From: Erwinia pyrifoliae DSM 12163
GTDB taxonomy: Bacteria; Pseudomonadota; Gammaproteobacteria; Enterobacterales; Enterobacteriaceae
DNA: 64,000 nt
Direction: 5' to 3'
NCBI RefSeq assembly: GCF_000026985.1
Contig: NC_017390.1
Span: 2,175,568 to 2,239,567, forward strand
Shown here: positions 8,500 to 21,712 of the stretch, piece after piece
Layout: each line of letters starts with the position of its first letter
How positions within the stretch are numbered: position 1 is the stretch's first letter
Position numbers and translations under genes: made by a program
The notes under the pieces: model-generated
Database searches by the model: none
The model's input: only the letters and a program-made list of their open reading frames with translations
What the model was told of the DNA's origin: nothing

Positions 8500-9894
8500 A
8501 TGAATTTTCCGCTAATCATTAACCTGGTCGCGTTTATCGCACTGCTGCTGCTGGTAGCAAAAACAGGATACGGCTGGAGCCTGTCAAAAAAAGTCCTCTT
8601 CGGTCTGATAATTGGCGTGCTGTTTGGCCTGGCCCTGCACACCCTGTATGGCGAAAACAGTCCTGTCATTACACAGTCAGTCAGCTGGTTTAACCTGGTG
8701 GGTAACGGCTATGTGCAATTGTTACAGATGGTTGTTATGCCGCTGGTGTTTGCCTCGATTCTCAGTGCCGTAGCACGCCTGCATAATGCCTCCTCACTGG
8801 GCAAAATAAGCCTGCTGACGATTGGCGTGTTGCTGTTCACCACCGCCATTTCCGCCTGCGTTGGCGTGTTGGTGACCGGGTTGTTCGGCTTAAATGCGAG
8901 TGGCCTGGTACAAGGCGCTCAGGAGAGCGCGCGTCTGGTGACGATTCAGAACAACTATGCAGGTAAGGTGGCCGATCTTAGCGCACCACAGCTGCTGCTT
9001 TCTTTCTTGCCAAAGAACCCGTTTGCCGACCTGACGGGGGCAAATCCGACGTCCATCATCAGCGTGGTTATTTTTGCTGCCTTCCTCGGTATTGCCGCGC
9101 TGCAGCTGTTGAAAGACGATGCGGAAAAAGGCCAGCGTGTACTGAAAGCGATTGATACGTTGCAGTCCTGGGTGATGAAACTGGTTCGCTTAATAATGAA
9201 GCTAACGCCTTACGGCGTGCTGGCGCTGATGACGAAAGTGGTCGCCACCTCAAACATCAACGAAATTATTAAGCTGGGCAGCTTCATGCTGGCATCCTAC
9301 CTCGGCATTGCCATTATGTTCGCGGTACATGCTCTGCTGCTTTCAGGCAACGGCATCAACCCGCTGCGTTTTTTCCGCAAGATCTGGCCGGTTATCACGT
9401 TCGCTTTTACCAGTCGCTCCAGCGCCGCCACTATTCCACTGAGCGTTGAAGCCCAGACTCGCCGCCTGGGTATTCCGGAGTCCATAGCCAGCTTCGCCGC
9501 TTCATTCGGCGCCACGATCGGACAGAACGGCTGTGCCGGCCTCTACCCGACCATGCTGGCGGTTATGGTTGCGCCCACCGTAGGGATCAACCCGTTCGAG
9601 CCAATGTGGATCGCCACACTGGTAGCAATTGTCACGCTAAGTTCAGCCGGCGTGGCTGGCGTGGGCGGCGGCGCGACCTTTGCTGCACTGATTGTGCTGC
9701 CGGCGATGGGTCTGCCGGTGACGCTGGTGGCGCTGCTGATCTCGATTGAACCTTTGATTGATATGGGCCGTACTGCCCTGAACGTCAACGGCTCCATTAC
9801 TGCGGGCGCCCTGACCAGCCAGTGGCTAAAGCAAACCGATCGGCAAATCATGAATACCGACGCCGATAACGAAGCTGCACTGGCCCAACGTTAA
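8500..9894 (+). CDS. tcyP: TcyP (YdjN), L-cystine:cation symporter
   Basis: This 464-residue transporter of the dicarboxylate/amino acid:cation symporter (DAACS) family is nearly identical in motif content to E. coli TcyP. It has about 8-10 membrane segments and the family's SRSSAATIP hairpin, with later IGQNGCAG and GVAGVGGGA stretches. It imports cystine, and in some enterics also sulfur compounds such as S-sulfocysteine. The start MNFPLI at 8500 is chosen from the E. coli protein; a TTG at 8485 and an ATG at 8494 are also in frame. A GGAG at 8487-8490 fits 8500. Confidence 0.93.
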   Translation: MNFPLIINLVAFIALLLLVAKTGYGWSLSKKVLFGLIIGVLFGLALHTLYGENSPVITQSVSWFNLVGNGYVQLLQMVVMPLVFASILSAVARLHNASSLGKISLLTIGVLLFTTAISACVGVLVTGLFGLNASGLVQGAQESARLVTIQNNYAGKVADLSAPQLLLSFLPKNPFADLTGANPTSIISVVIFAAFLGIAALQLLKDDAEKGQRVLKAIDTLQSWVMKLVRLIMKLTPYGVLALMTKVVATSNINEIIKLGSFMLASYLGIAIMFAVHALLLSGNGINPLRFFRKIWPVITFAFTSRSSAATIPLSVEAQTRRLGIPESIASFAASFGATIGQNGCAGLYPTMLAVMVAPTVGINPFEPMWIATLVAIVTLSSAGVAGVGGGATFAALIVLPAMGLPVTLVALLISIEPLIDMGRTALNVNGSITAGALTSQWLKQTDRQIMNTDADNEAALAQR

Positions 9895-9901
9895 CCCTCC
9901 C

Positions 9902-9928
9902 GGCAGGTCAGCACTCTGTTGACCTGCC
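9902..9928 (+). terminator. Hairpin downstream of tcyP
   Basis: A 9-bp perfect stem (GGCAGGTCA/TGACCTGCC) with a 9-base loop begins 7 bases after the tcyP stop and is followed by CCTCATTTATC. It is a probable terminator with a weak T-tract. Confidence 0.6.
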
Positions 9929-10080
9929 CCTCATTTATCGGCTCAATGTGACTGCTCAACCCAACGCCTCCCCTTTTTTGCCCTCTTCTCAGCCAGAGAA
10001 ATCCGCCACGTTGATAGTGTAAAGGCCACGTTAAGCGCTGTAAGCGATGGCAAACAGCCGCATAAGCGTAGGGTTCAGGC

Positions 10081-10112
10081 AAAAAAATGGTCACCGTCGT
10101 GACCATTTTTTT
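10081..10112 (-). terminator. Bidirectional terminator between tcyP and osmE
   Basis: A stem with AAAAATGGTCAC on one side and GTGACCATTTTT on the other surrounds a CGTC loop, with A-runs and T-runs at its two ends. It can end transcription from both strands and lies 15 bases after osmE. Confidence 0.88.
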
Positions 10113-10126
10113 ATCTTTAGCTGGGA

Positions 10127-10462
10127 TTACTGTTTTGCTTGCGGATCGGTATCGTACTCTTTACAGCTCTGGAAGCCGTAATTCATTACGCGGCCCGTAT
10201 CAGAATAGCTGACGAAGTAAGTCTGCAGTTTACCATCACGTTCACCCAGTACGTAGGTCTGGCAGGTGCCACGCGCATAAACCATAGTGATTTCGGTAGA
10301 AGCGGGGCCGGCGATATCACGAACCTGCTGACGGGTCATTCCTTTTTTCACATCCTGTACCACCGGTTTTGTGGCATAGCTTTGCGCACGATCGTAAACC
10401 GTACAGCCAGACAGCACGGCAAGCGTTACCGCAGCACCAATGAATCCCGTTAACTTACGCAT
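10127..10462 (-). CDS. osmE: OsmE, osmotically inducible lipoprotein
   Basis: This 111-residue lipoprotein has a signal peptide ending in the lipobox LSGC (Cys20), followed by a SmpA/OmlA-type (BamE-like) fold with the segment KKGMTRQQVRDIAGPAS. It matches E. coli OsmE, which is induced by osmotic stress and stationary phase and lies in the outer membrane or periplasm. E. coli has nadE next to osmE; here a drug-exporter gene separates them. Confidence 0.93.
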   Translation of the reverse strand: MRKLTGFIGAAVTLAVLSGCTVYDRAQSYATKPVVQDVKKGMTRQQVRDIAGPASTEITMVYARGTCQTYVLGERDGKLQTYFVSYSDTGRVMNYGFQSCKEYDTDPQAKQ

Positions 10463-10645
10463 TTATTCTTCCTCTGCTCATATCAGTGTGCTGATAAGCC
10501 TGGAATATAAATACAGATTTATCAACTTTATGGCGGCAAATTATCAGTTTATCCTCATCCTACTTATAATGCAGCGCAACGAAAGGCACGTTCATCTGTA
10601 CAGGGTGCACGGCCAGATCTGTCGCTCTTTCATTAGTGAGGACTC

Positions 10646-11836
10646 ATGACAACCGCACACGGTAAACGCCTTGGTTACGCTGTCACACTCGGCCTGCTGG
10701 CGGCCTTAGGCCCGCTCTGCATCGACCTGTATCTACCCGCGCTGCCGCAGCTGGCTGGCGATCTGACCACCACTACCGCGACCGCGCAGCTTAGCCTGAC
10801 CGCAGGGCTGCTTGGGCTGGGATTCGGCCAGCTGTTCTTTGGCCCGTTGAGCGATAAGTATGGCCGCATCCGCCCCCTGCTGATCTCGCTGGTGCTGCTG
10901 CTGGTTGCCTCTGTAGGCTGTGCGCTGGCGCAAGACATCCACCAGCTGCTGCTGGCGCGTCTTTTTCAGGGGCTGTCTGCTGCCGGTGGCGCGGTGTTAT
11001 CGCGTGCTATCGCCCGTGATATGTACAGCGGCCATGAGCTGACCCGCTTTTTCGCCCTGCTGATGCTGGTTAATGGCCTGGCGCCGATTGCCGCGCCGGT
11101 CATCGGCGGTGCACTGATGGCGTTTCTCAACTGGCGTGGGTTGTTTGTGGTGATAGCCCTGATCGCGTTGCTTCTGCTGATTCTGTCACGCGTTAAACTT
11201 CATGAGACACTGCCTGACCAACGGCGCAGCCAGGGCACTGTTTTCTCCGCGTGGGCGGCGCTGGGCCAGGTCGTAACCTATCGTCCGTTTATGGGCTTCT
11301 GCCTGACGCAAGGGTTTATGATGTCCGGTATGTTTGCCTATATCGGCGCATCACCCTTTGTCCTGCAACAAATTTATCATCTCTCGCCGCAGGCTTTCAG
11401 CCTGTGCTTTGCGGCTAACGGCGTTGGCCTGATCATTGGCGCGCAAATAAGCGCACGTCTGGCACCTCTGTGGGGTGAGTATCCGATCCTCAAAGGCGGA
11501 TTGACGCTGGCGTTTATCTCTTCAGGTAGCCTGCTGCTGGCGGCAATGACCGCCGCAGCGTTACCGCTGGTGCTGGTCGCCCTGTTTTTCAGCATCGCCA
11601 GTACCGGGGTGATTTCAGTTACGGCCTCCTCGCTGGCGATGCAGAGCCAGGGGCATCGTGCCGGCAGCGCTTCGGCGGTGATTGGCGTCACCATGTTTAC
11701 CCTGGGTGGCATTAGCGTTCCGCTGACCGGGATTGGAGGGACTTCGGTACTGACAATGAGCACCACCCTGTTCGGTTGCTATATGCTGGCGATTATTATG
11801 TTTAGCCTGCTGGCGAAGAAAGCGAAAAACGGCTGA
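10646..11836 (+). CDS. Bcr/CflA-family MFS drug exporter
   Basis: This 396-residue, 12-helix major facilitator protein carries the Bcr/CflA signature at its start (GPLCIDLYLPALPQ) and the MFS loop 2-3 motif GPLSDKYGRIRP. Family members export drugs such as bicyclomycin, chloramphenicol and sulfonamides using the proton gradient. Which of the several enterobacterial paralogues it corresponds to is unclear, so no symbol is given. It is inserted between osmE and nadE, which are adjacent in E. coli. The ATG at 10646 follows GTGAGGAC. Confidence 0.88.
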   Translation: MTTAHGKRLGYAVTLGLLAALGPLCIDLYLPALPQLAGDLTTTTATAQLSLTAGLLGLGFGQLFFGPLSDKYGRIRPLLISLVLLLVASVGCALAQDIHQLLLARLFQGLSAAGGAVLSRAIARDMYSGHELTRFFALLMLVNGLAPIAAPVIGGALMAFLNWRGLFVVIALIALLLLILSRVKLHETLPDQRRSQGTVFSAWAALGQVVTYRPFMGFCLTQGFMMSGMFAYIGASPFVLQQIYHLSPQAFSLCFAANGVGLIIGAQISARLAPLWGEYPILKGGLTLAFISSGSLLLAAMTAAALPLVLVALFFSIASTGVISVTASSLAMQSQGHRAGSASAVIGVTMFTLGGISVPLTGIGGTSVLTMSTTLFGCYMLAIIMFSLLAKKAKNG

Positions 11837-11962
11837 TTTATCACCATTCATTTCCATGATTGCGGGATTGACTGTTGTGGTTGTGCGCCATGCGCGTTAG
11901 CTTTGCATGAAGAAAAACGAAAATGGCGGCCGTCTGTCGGCGCTGAATTTGAGGAGAGGTAA

Positions 11963-12790
11963 ATGGCTCTGCAACAGGACATTATTAAGGCGCTGGGCGT
12001 CAAACCCGTTATTGATGCCGGAGAAGAAATCCGCACCAGCGTTGCGTTTCTGAAGTCATATCTGAAACGTTATCCGTTTTTAACGTCTTTAGTGCTGGGG
12101 ATCAGCGGCGGGCAGGACTCCACCCTGACGGGTAAACTGTGCCAGATGGCCATCAGTGAACTGCGCAATGAAACTGGCAACGGCAGCTACCAGTTTATCG
12201 CCGTGCGTCTTCCTCACGGCGTACAGGCTGATGAGCAGGATTGCCAGGATGCGATCGCCTTTATCCAACCAGACAGGGTTATCACGGTAAATATCAAGGC
12301 GGCAGTGCAAGCCAGCGAGCAGGCCTTGCGCGAGGCAGGCATTACGCTGTCTGATTTCATCCGTGGCAATGAGAAAGCGCGTGAACGTATGAAAGCGCAG
12401 TACAGCATCGCCGGAATGACAGCGGGCGTGGTGGTGGGCACCGATCATGCAGCCGAAGCCGTCACCGGATTTTTCACCAAATACGGCGATGGTGGCAGCG
12501 ACATTAACCCCATTTTCCGGTTGAACAAAGGCCAGGGCAAACAGCTGCTGCAAGCGCTCGGCTGCCCGGAACATCTCTGGCTTAAGCACCCGACTGCCGA
12601 TCTGGAGGACGACCGCCCCGGCTTGCAGGATGAGGTAGCGCTTGGCGTGACCTATGAAATGATTGACCGCTACCTGCAGGGTGAAAGCATTGACCCGGCG
12701 GCAGCCAAAATCATTGAAAACTGGTATGTGAAAACCGAGCACAAACGCCGCACGCCAGTGACGGTGTTTGACGACTTCTGGAAAGAATAA
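11963..12790 (+). CDS. nadE: NadE, NH3-dependent NAD+ synthetase
   Basis: This 275-residue enzyme converts deamido-NAD+ to NAD+ with ATP and ammonia, the last step of NAD synthesis. The PP-loop GISGGQDS is at residues 46-53. TDHAAE and the later DRPGLQDE match E. coli NadE, which has the same length. There is no glutaminase domain, as expected for the ammonia-dependent type. GAGGAGAGG precedes the ATG. The gene lies upstream of cho, as in E. coli. Confidence 0.95.
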   Translation: MALQQDIIKALGVKPVIDAGEEIRTSVAFLKSYLKRYPFLTSLVLGISGGQDSTLTGKLCQMAISELRNETGNGSYQFIAVRLPHGVQADEQDCQDAIAFIQPDRVITVNIKAAVQASEQALREAGITLSDFIRGNEKARERMKAQYSIAGMTAGVVVGTDHAAEAVTGFFTKYGDGGSDINPIFRLNKGQGKQLLQALGCPEHLWLKHPTADLEDDRPGLQDEVALGVTYEMIDRYLQGESIDPAAAKIIENWYVKTEHKRRTPVTVFDDFWKE

Positions 12791-12907
12791 CGTCATCCAG
12801 GGCGGCGCGACTCACAAAGCGCTGCCCGCAAGCGTTCGCCCGGTTGAGGTTGTCATTCACCGCCAGCTGACAACAAAATCTCCGCCCGTCAGCCACATAC
12901 TGCTATA

Positions 12908-12923
12908 CTGTTCGGATAAACAG
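12908..12923 (+). promoter_or_regulatory. LexA box upstream of cho
   Basis: CTGTTCGGATAAACAG fits CTG-N10-CAG with good palindromy (CTGT/ACAG), 15 bases before the cho start. E. coli cho is an SOS gene. Confidence 0.85.
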
Positions 12924-12938
12924 TAACCGGAGCCAGTA

Positions 12939-13808
12939 GTGGTCAGAAAATCTCTTGGTCCTCGCGCTGAATTTGACGCCACGGCCATTTATCAATATCC
13001 CGAACATCTGCGTCCGTGGCTTGAAGCGCTGCCCAAATTGCCCGGGGTATACGTGTTTCATGGTGACAGTGAAACAATGCCGCTGTATATCGGCAAAAGC
13101 GTCAATATTCGCAGCCGGGTGCTATCGCATCTGCGCACTGCCGATGAAGCCCGCATGTTGCGCCAGGCAACCCGTATCAGCTTTATGACTACGGCGGGAG
13201 AACTGGGCGCCCTGCTGCTGGAAGCGCGGATGATCAAACTGCAGCAGCCCTTATTCAACAAACGACTGCGCAAAAATCGCCAGCTCTGCGCCCTGCAGAT
13301 CGCCGAAGGTTCTCCCCTGGTGGTATATGCCAAAGACGTGGATTTCTCCAGCACTTCTGGCCTGTACGGGTTGTACGCTAACCGCCGTGCCGCACTGGAA
13401 ACCCTGCAAAAAATTGCCGATGAACAACGGCTCTGTTACTACCTGCTGGGGTTAGAAAAAATGCGCTCAGGAAATGCCTGTTTTCGTTTCGCCCTGAATC
13501 GCTGTGCCGGGGCATGCTGTGGGAAAGAGACCCGTGCAGAGCATCAGCAGCGCCTGCTTTCAGCGCTGGAGGCAGTGCGTTTGCGGTGCTGGCCGTGGCC
13601 TGATGCGGTCGCGGTGCTGGAGCAAAGAACGGGACAAACCCAGTATCACATCATCAACAACTGGCTGTATCTGGGTTCGGTCAGCAAACTGGAAGAAGCC
13701 GCCGGGCTGTGTAGCACAACCCCCGGGTTTGACAGCGATGGCTACAAAATACTGTGTAAACCAATGCTGGCAGGCAAGCTGCCGATCGTACCGCTGTCAA
13801 AAGCTTAA
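12939..13808 (+). CDS. cho: Cho, UvrC-homologue endonuclease for nucleotide excision repair
   Basis: This 289-residue protein has an N-terminal GIY-YIG nuclease domain (GVY at residues 36-38, YIG at 50-52, then the R and E of the fold). It lacks the UvrC C-terminal half. Cho makes the 3' incision at lesions that UvrC handles poorly. The GTG start at 12939 is supported by GGAG at 12929-12932. The LexA box directly upstream implies DNA-damage induction. The gene sits between nadE and spy, as in E. coli, though ves is not present. Confidence 0.93.
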   Translation: MVRKSLGPRAEFDATAIYQYPEHLRPWLEALPKLPGVYVFHGDSETMPLYIGKSVNIRSRVLSHLRTADEARMLRQATRISFMTTAGELGALLLEARMIKLQQPLFNKRLRKNRQLCALQIAEGSPLVVYAKDVDFSSTSGLYGLYANRRAALETLQKIADEQRLCYYLLGLEKMRSGNACFRFALNRCAGACCGKETRAEHQQRLLSALEAVRLRCWPWPDAVAVLEQRTGQTQYHIINNWLYLGSVSKLEEAAGLCSTTPGFDSDGYKILCKPMLAGKLPIVPLSKA

Positions 13809-13935
13809 AAAGCAGGACGGTGGCCGTTTTCGCCTCTGCGGCATGAAGTATGACGGGTGGAAAAACCGCCGGGGATGGCCACTGCCATTCAGGCAAACGG
13901 GCAACATCGGCGGTTTCAAATGAAGTTAACGCCAC

Positions 13936-14424
13936 TCAGTCGTCGGCAGGAGGCATTCTGTCTTCATGCTGCGGCTTTTCTGCCAGACGTTTCTCGAAGT
14001 TCTGATTAAACTGTTTTTTCTGCTCAGGAGTCAGCACGTTATACATTTTGTTCTGCGTTTCCAGCATCAACATCGTGCGTTGCTGGCTATTGGCAGACAT
14101 CTGTGTCGCCTGAGCTTCCGCTTTGGCCCGGTCAAAATGGTCAGAAGCAATAATGCTGTGCACGGCACGGCGATCTTCCAGAGAAGGACGTTTCATGCCT
14201 TTGTGCGCGGCTTTCATAATATTGCGCACCTGAAGTTTCTGCGCATCGGTCAAATTCAGACCTTTAAACATCTCATGCGGGCCTCCGTGGCGTGGCGGCT
14301 TTTGCATCCCAGGCTTTTCGGCACCCGCCGGCGGTGGAGTGAGATTATCTGCTGCGGCATGGACGATACTGGCAGCGCCGAAAGCCAGCGTAGCGGCAAC
14401 GACAATAGAAGTTAATTTATGCAT
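13936..14424 (-). CDS. spy: Spy-like periplasmic chaperone
   Basis: This 162-residue protein has a Sec signal peptide (cut near VHA|AA) and belongs to the Spy/CpxP family. Both LTxxQ motifs are present: LTDAQK near residue 57 and LTPEQK near 130. Spy works as an ATP-independent chaperone in the periplasm. In E. coli it is induced by the Cpx and Bae envelope-stress systems. Its place between cho and the ast operon matches E. coli. The N-terminus is Pro/Gly-rich. Confidence 0.9.
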   Translation of the reverse strand: MHKLTSIVVAATLAFGAASIVHAAADNLTPPPAGAEKPGMQKPPRHGGPHEMFKGLNLTDAQKLQVRNIMKAAHKGMKRPSLEDRRAVHSIIASDHFDRAKAEAQATQMSANSQQRTMLMLETQNKMYNVLTPEQKKQFNQNFEKRLAEKPQHEDRMPPADD

Positions 14425-14740
14425 TCTTTAGTCCTTATATATTCAATACTCAGGCGGTTGGCCTGTCGTGAAGTCGGAAATCATTTTACGGCGCTGAACG
14501 TAAACGACTGAGAGCGTGAGTAAAGCCGTGAAAGCATAAAAGACAATTTGCCGCCAATCATGAAGATAATGCGAAGAATCAGGTGAGGAATTGCAAAAAA
14601 GTATGTGCTGACAGGGGTTTATGCAGAAACTGCGCGCAAGTGTAATATGCCTGAAAGGATTGAGAAAGGATTGAGTAAGAAAAAAAGATACCCGCTTTAC
14701 AGTTTGCTGCCCGTTTTCTCCGCTCACGGCGAAAAGAGGA
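14425..14740. other. Intergenic region between spy and the ast terminator
   Basis: About 315 bases hold the spy promoter region, read on the minus strand. I found no coding sequence that I can support and no sharp Cpx or Bae box. Confidence 0.4.
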
Positions 14741-14764
14741 AATGTGGCCGCCTCTGGCCACATT
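14741..14764 (-). terminator. Probable terminator of the ast operon
   Basis: A 9-bp perfect stem (AATGTGGCC/GGCCACATT) lies 8 bases after the astE stop. On the minus strand the following tract is TTTCCTCTTTTC, which is a weak U-run. Confidence 0.6.
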
Positions 14765-14771
14765 TTTAGTA

Positions 14772-15773
14772 TCACAATGCCGTCCTGCACGCCGTCCCCG
14801 GCGTATTGTCCTCTACCAGCATCAATCCGGCGCGCAGCCCGATCGCCACATTGGGATTAGGGAATAACACGTACTCCTGCGCCTGCTGCACACAGAAGCG
14901 CTCTGCACCATCCTCTGCCAGCAACGTTCCCTGAGGGTATGGGGCAAAATTCAGCACTTCATCACTCATATGCAGCACGAAACGGTCAGATCGCCGGATA
15001 ATCTGCTGTGATACCCGATAACGTCGCGGAGGCCGGACAGCGGCAGGTAATTCCCCACCGCTGATGAGCTGCTTCAGCGCCTGCTGCGCGGCGGCAAATT
15101 GGCTGAGATCGTTGTGACCGAAAGGCAGTGCTTTACCCAACTCCAGCGTACAGCTGGCAGCCTGAAAATGCCGGCTGCTGTAATCGCTAAAAGTTCCGCC
15201 CGGCGCACGGTGCTGTACCAGCGCCTCCAGACCCGCAGCACTCAACCAGTATATAAAGTCTTCGGGCCACGGCGTGTCGCGCTGGGGCAAAACGCCAAAA
15301 CGGTGGTGATAAGAATCACGGATGGCGGTATGTATATCAAGATGCCAGCGCATTTCTTCACAGACGCCAGCCTGCCAGAAGTTCTCCATCGCCTGCTCCA
15401 GAACCCATGCACGACGGGCTTCGGGGCAGTCTTCGAACTGCTGCCATCGCCCGCCAAACATACGGTTAATATCACTGTGCACATAGCGTCGGTTAAGCCT
15501 GAGAGCGCCCGGGTTACCGTAAATCACCAGCAGACGGGTTTGCAGTGCCCGTTCACCGCGCAGCAGGGCGTTAACCAGCTGCTCAACCATTTCTACTGGT
15601 GCGGTTTCGTTGCCGTGTAAGGCGCTGGAAACCACCAGCGCCATCGATGCGGTGTGGTGAGGCGTCAGCTCAAGTATACCGACATTATGCCAGCGCCAGC
15701 TAAGCCGTTCGTTATGTCCTTCCGTTTGCGCTGGCCGAGCGCCGGACAAAGTCAGTTGAAGAAAATCCCGCAT
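14772..15773 (-). CDS. astE: AstE, succinylglutamate desuccinylase
   Basis: This 333-residue zinc enzyme of the AstE/AspA family performs the last step of the arginine succinyltransferase pathway, cleaving N-succinylglutamate to glutamate and succinate. The zinc motif ALHGNETAP (H53, E56) and the downstream WHLDIHTA histidine are intact. It is the last gene of astCADBE, 51 bases after astB, the only real gap in the operon. Confidence 0.94.
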   Translation of the reverse strand: MRDFLQLTLSGARPAQTEGHNERLSWRWHNVGILELTPHHTASMALVVSSALHGNETAPVEMVEQLVNALLRGERALQTRLLVIYGNPGALRLNRRYVHSDINRMFGGRWQQFEDCPEARRAWVLEQAMENFWQAGVCEEMRWHLDIHTAIRDSYHHRFGVLPQRDTPWPEDFIYWLSAAGLEALVQHRAPGGTFSDYSSRHFQAASCTLELGKALPFGHNDLSQFAAAQQALKQLISGGELPAAVRPPRRYRVSQQIIRRSDRFVLHMSDEVLNFAPYPQGTLLAEDGAERFCVQQAQEYVLFPNPNVAIGLRAGLMLVEDNTPGTACRTAL

Positions 15774-15824
15774 GTACTCCCCTTAGATTAAATTGCCGTT
15801 CAGCGCTGCAGGCCAGAGAAAGCC

Positions 15825-19643
<3,819 letters not shown>

Positions 19644-19647
<4 letters not shown>

Positions 19648-20864
19648 GCGCCGGCTCCTTCTGCTACGGCGCGACAGGCGCGTTCGAAACGTACCAGCCC
19701 CTCCTGCACTTCACGCTGCGAGATAATAAGCGACGGGGCAAAACGCACTACGTCAGGACCGGCAATCAGGATCATCAGCCCTTCGCGGGCAGCGGCCTGA
19801 TTGATCAATTTCGCCTTGCCGCTATAGTTCTGACTCAGTTCGCAGCCAATCAGCAGCCCCAGCCCACGAATTTCACTGAACATCTGCAGACGCTGGTTTA
19901 TCGCCTGCAGCGCCGCTACAAACCAGCGATGGCGCTCGGAGACGCCACGCAATACCTCTGGGCAGTTGACCAGCTCCATCACTTTACTGCCCACCGCACC
20001 AGCCAGGGGATTCCCGCCATAGGTAGTACCGTGACTACCGACATTCAGATGGGCTGCCAGCGCTTCGGTGGTCAGCATGGCGGCCATCGGGAAGCCGCCG
20101 CCGAGCGCTTTTGCCGTGGTAAGTACATCTGGCGTCACGCCGTAGTGCATATAGGCGTACAGCGACCCGGTACGGCCCATGCCGCTTTGAACTTCATCAA
20201 ATATCAGCAACGCCCCCTGCTGGTCGCAAAGTTCGCGCAGCCCCTGTAGAAAAGCAGTCTCAGCGGGGATCACGCCGCCTTCACCCTGCACAGGCTCGAC
20301 GATCACCGCACAGGTTTGAGGGTTGATCAGCGCCGCCGCCGCCGCGAGATCATTATAGGGTGCATGAGTAATGCCGCCCGGCAGCGGAGCAAAGTCTTTT
20401 GAATAGGCGGGCTGCCCACCGGCAGACACGGTGAAAAGGGTTCGGCCGTGAAACGCATTGTTAAACGCCACAATGCCATTTTTATGTTCTTGACCCTTAT
20501 CGATAGCCGCTTTGCGCGCCAGTTTTAAGGCCGCCTCATTGGCTTCGGCACCGGAATTACAGAAGAACACGCGGTCGGCAAAAGTGGCATCAATCAGTTG
20601 TTTAGCCAGACGCAGAATGGGTTCATTGGTATAGCCATTGCCGGTATGCCATAGTTTCCCCGCCTGCTGCTGTAGCGCTTTTTGGAGTTGCGGATGGGCA
20701 TGTCCGAGGGCATTAACGGCAATGCCACCGGCAAAATCGATATAGGATTTTCCCTGCTGATCCCACAATGTTGATCCCCCGGCTCTTACCGGGACAAAAT
20801 TCGCCGGGGCATAGGTGGGCACAATCCATTGATCAAAGTCCTGACGGGTGACGGATAGTTGCAT
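19644..20864 (-). CDS. astC: AstC, succinylornithine/acetylornithine transaminase
   Basis: This 406-residue class III PLP aminotransferase moves the delta-amino group of succinylornithine to 2-oxoglutarate. The PLP aspartate motif [15 protein letters not shown] and the Schiff-base lysine in [11 protein letters not shown] are present. It can also act in arginine synthesis as an ArgD-like enzyme. It is the first gene of the operon. GAGG precedes the ATG, and a sigma-54 promoter lies about 100 bases upstream. E. coli has xthA beyond astC; here a porin gene follows instead. Confidence 0.95.
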
Positions 20865-20960
20865 ATGGGCCTCAGCTGTCGCATGGCTCCGCCAACGGCA
20901 GAGTAAACAGAAAGTTCAATAAATGTTAAAATAATGATTCATCACAACTCAACTGTAGAT

Positions 20961-20976
20961 TGCACACGGCATGCCA
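20961..20976 (-). promoter_or_regulatory. Sigma-54 promoter of astCADBE
   Basis: On the minus strand TGGCATGCCGTGTGCA fits the -24/-12 consensus (TGGCACG-N4-TTGCA) with exact GG/GC spacing. The start site would give a leader of about 85 bases before astC. E. coli astC uses sigma-54 with NtrC under nitrogen limitation. A possible NtrC half-site TGCACC lies at 21205-21210, with only a partial partner half. Confidence 0.75.
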
Positions 20977-21712
20977 TCCAGAGAGAGAAATGCATAAATT
21001 GATCGCCGGTTCCCAATTTCAACAACTTAGCCCACCTCGTTATGCACATTTGATGCATATAAAGTGAATAACAATTTGCATCGCATGGCTTAACCGCCTT
21101 TTTACAAGCACGGTTATGCATTGCTGAAATAAATGCAAAATCTGTGATCGCCGCTGGAAATGCGTGCCGAATAATAGTTATCCTATGCATCAAAATGCGT
21201 CATTTGCACCAGGATGGCCCACCACGATGACGCATCCAGCCAGTCAATTTCCTTTCAACGCTGATATTTCCTGTGATTATTATTTATCATGCAGGTTATT
21301 ATTTATGACATTAAATTCTGCCAATTACATATTGACATCAGGTATTAACGGAAATTTATTTTATTTCGGCATAAAAGGCAGCATCAGGTCTTTTTGCGCA
21401 AAAAACAGGCTAAAGAAAAGTTATCTATAAGCTCAGGTTATCTTCATATAAGGTGAAAATGTTACGTGCCGGTATCATCAGATTGATTTTAAACAATTTA
21501 ATATAATAATTTGCCTTCAGAGTCTTAGCGAAATTCCGCTTTTCGCCGGTTTTTCCCTTAGCTGTAGGGTCAATAAACAGCACATACAGTCAGCGAAATC
21601 CACCTTGAAATAAAATGTTACAAGTAATGTGTTTTTATGACACAGTTATTTATGTCATTTTCAATAGCGCACATTTAGTCAAAATCTAATAATATTCAGA
21701 CAGGATTAATTA
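20977..21712. other. Long divergent regulatory region between astC and the porin gene
   Basis: About 740 AT-rich bases separate the ast sigma-54 promoter from the porin start. Several TGCAT/ATGCA repeats at 21050-21200 may be activator sites for ast. I find no protein-coding gene, and I could not recognise a MicC- or MicF-like small RNA. Confidence 0.45.

Noticed and set aside
20942..21430. Two short open frames in the astC-porin spacer
   Set aside because: They overlap the sigma-54 promoter and AT-rich non-coding sequence; composition does not look coding.
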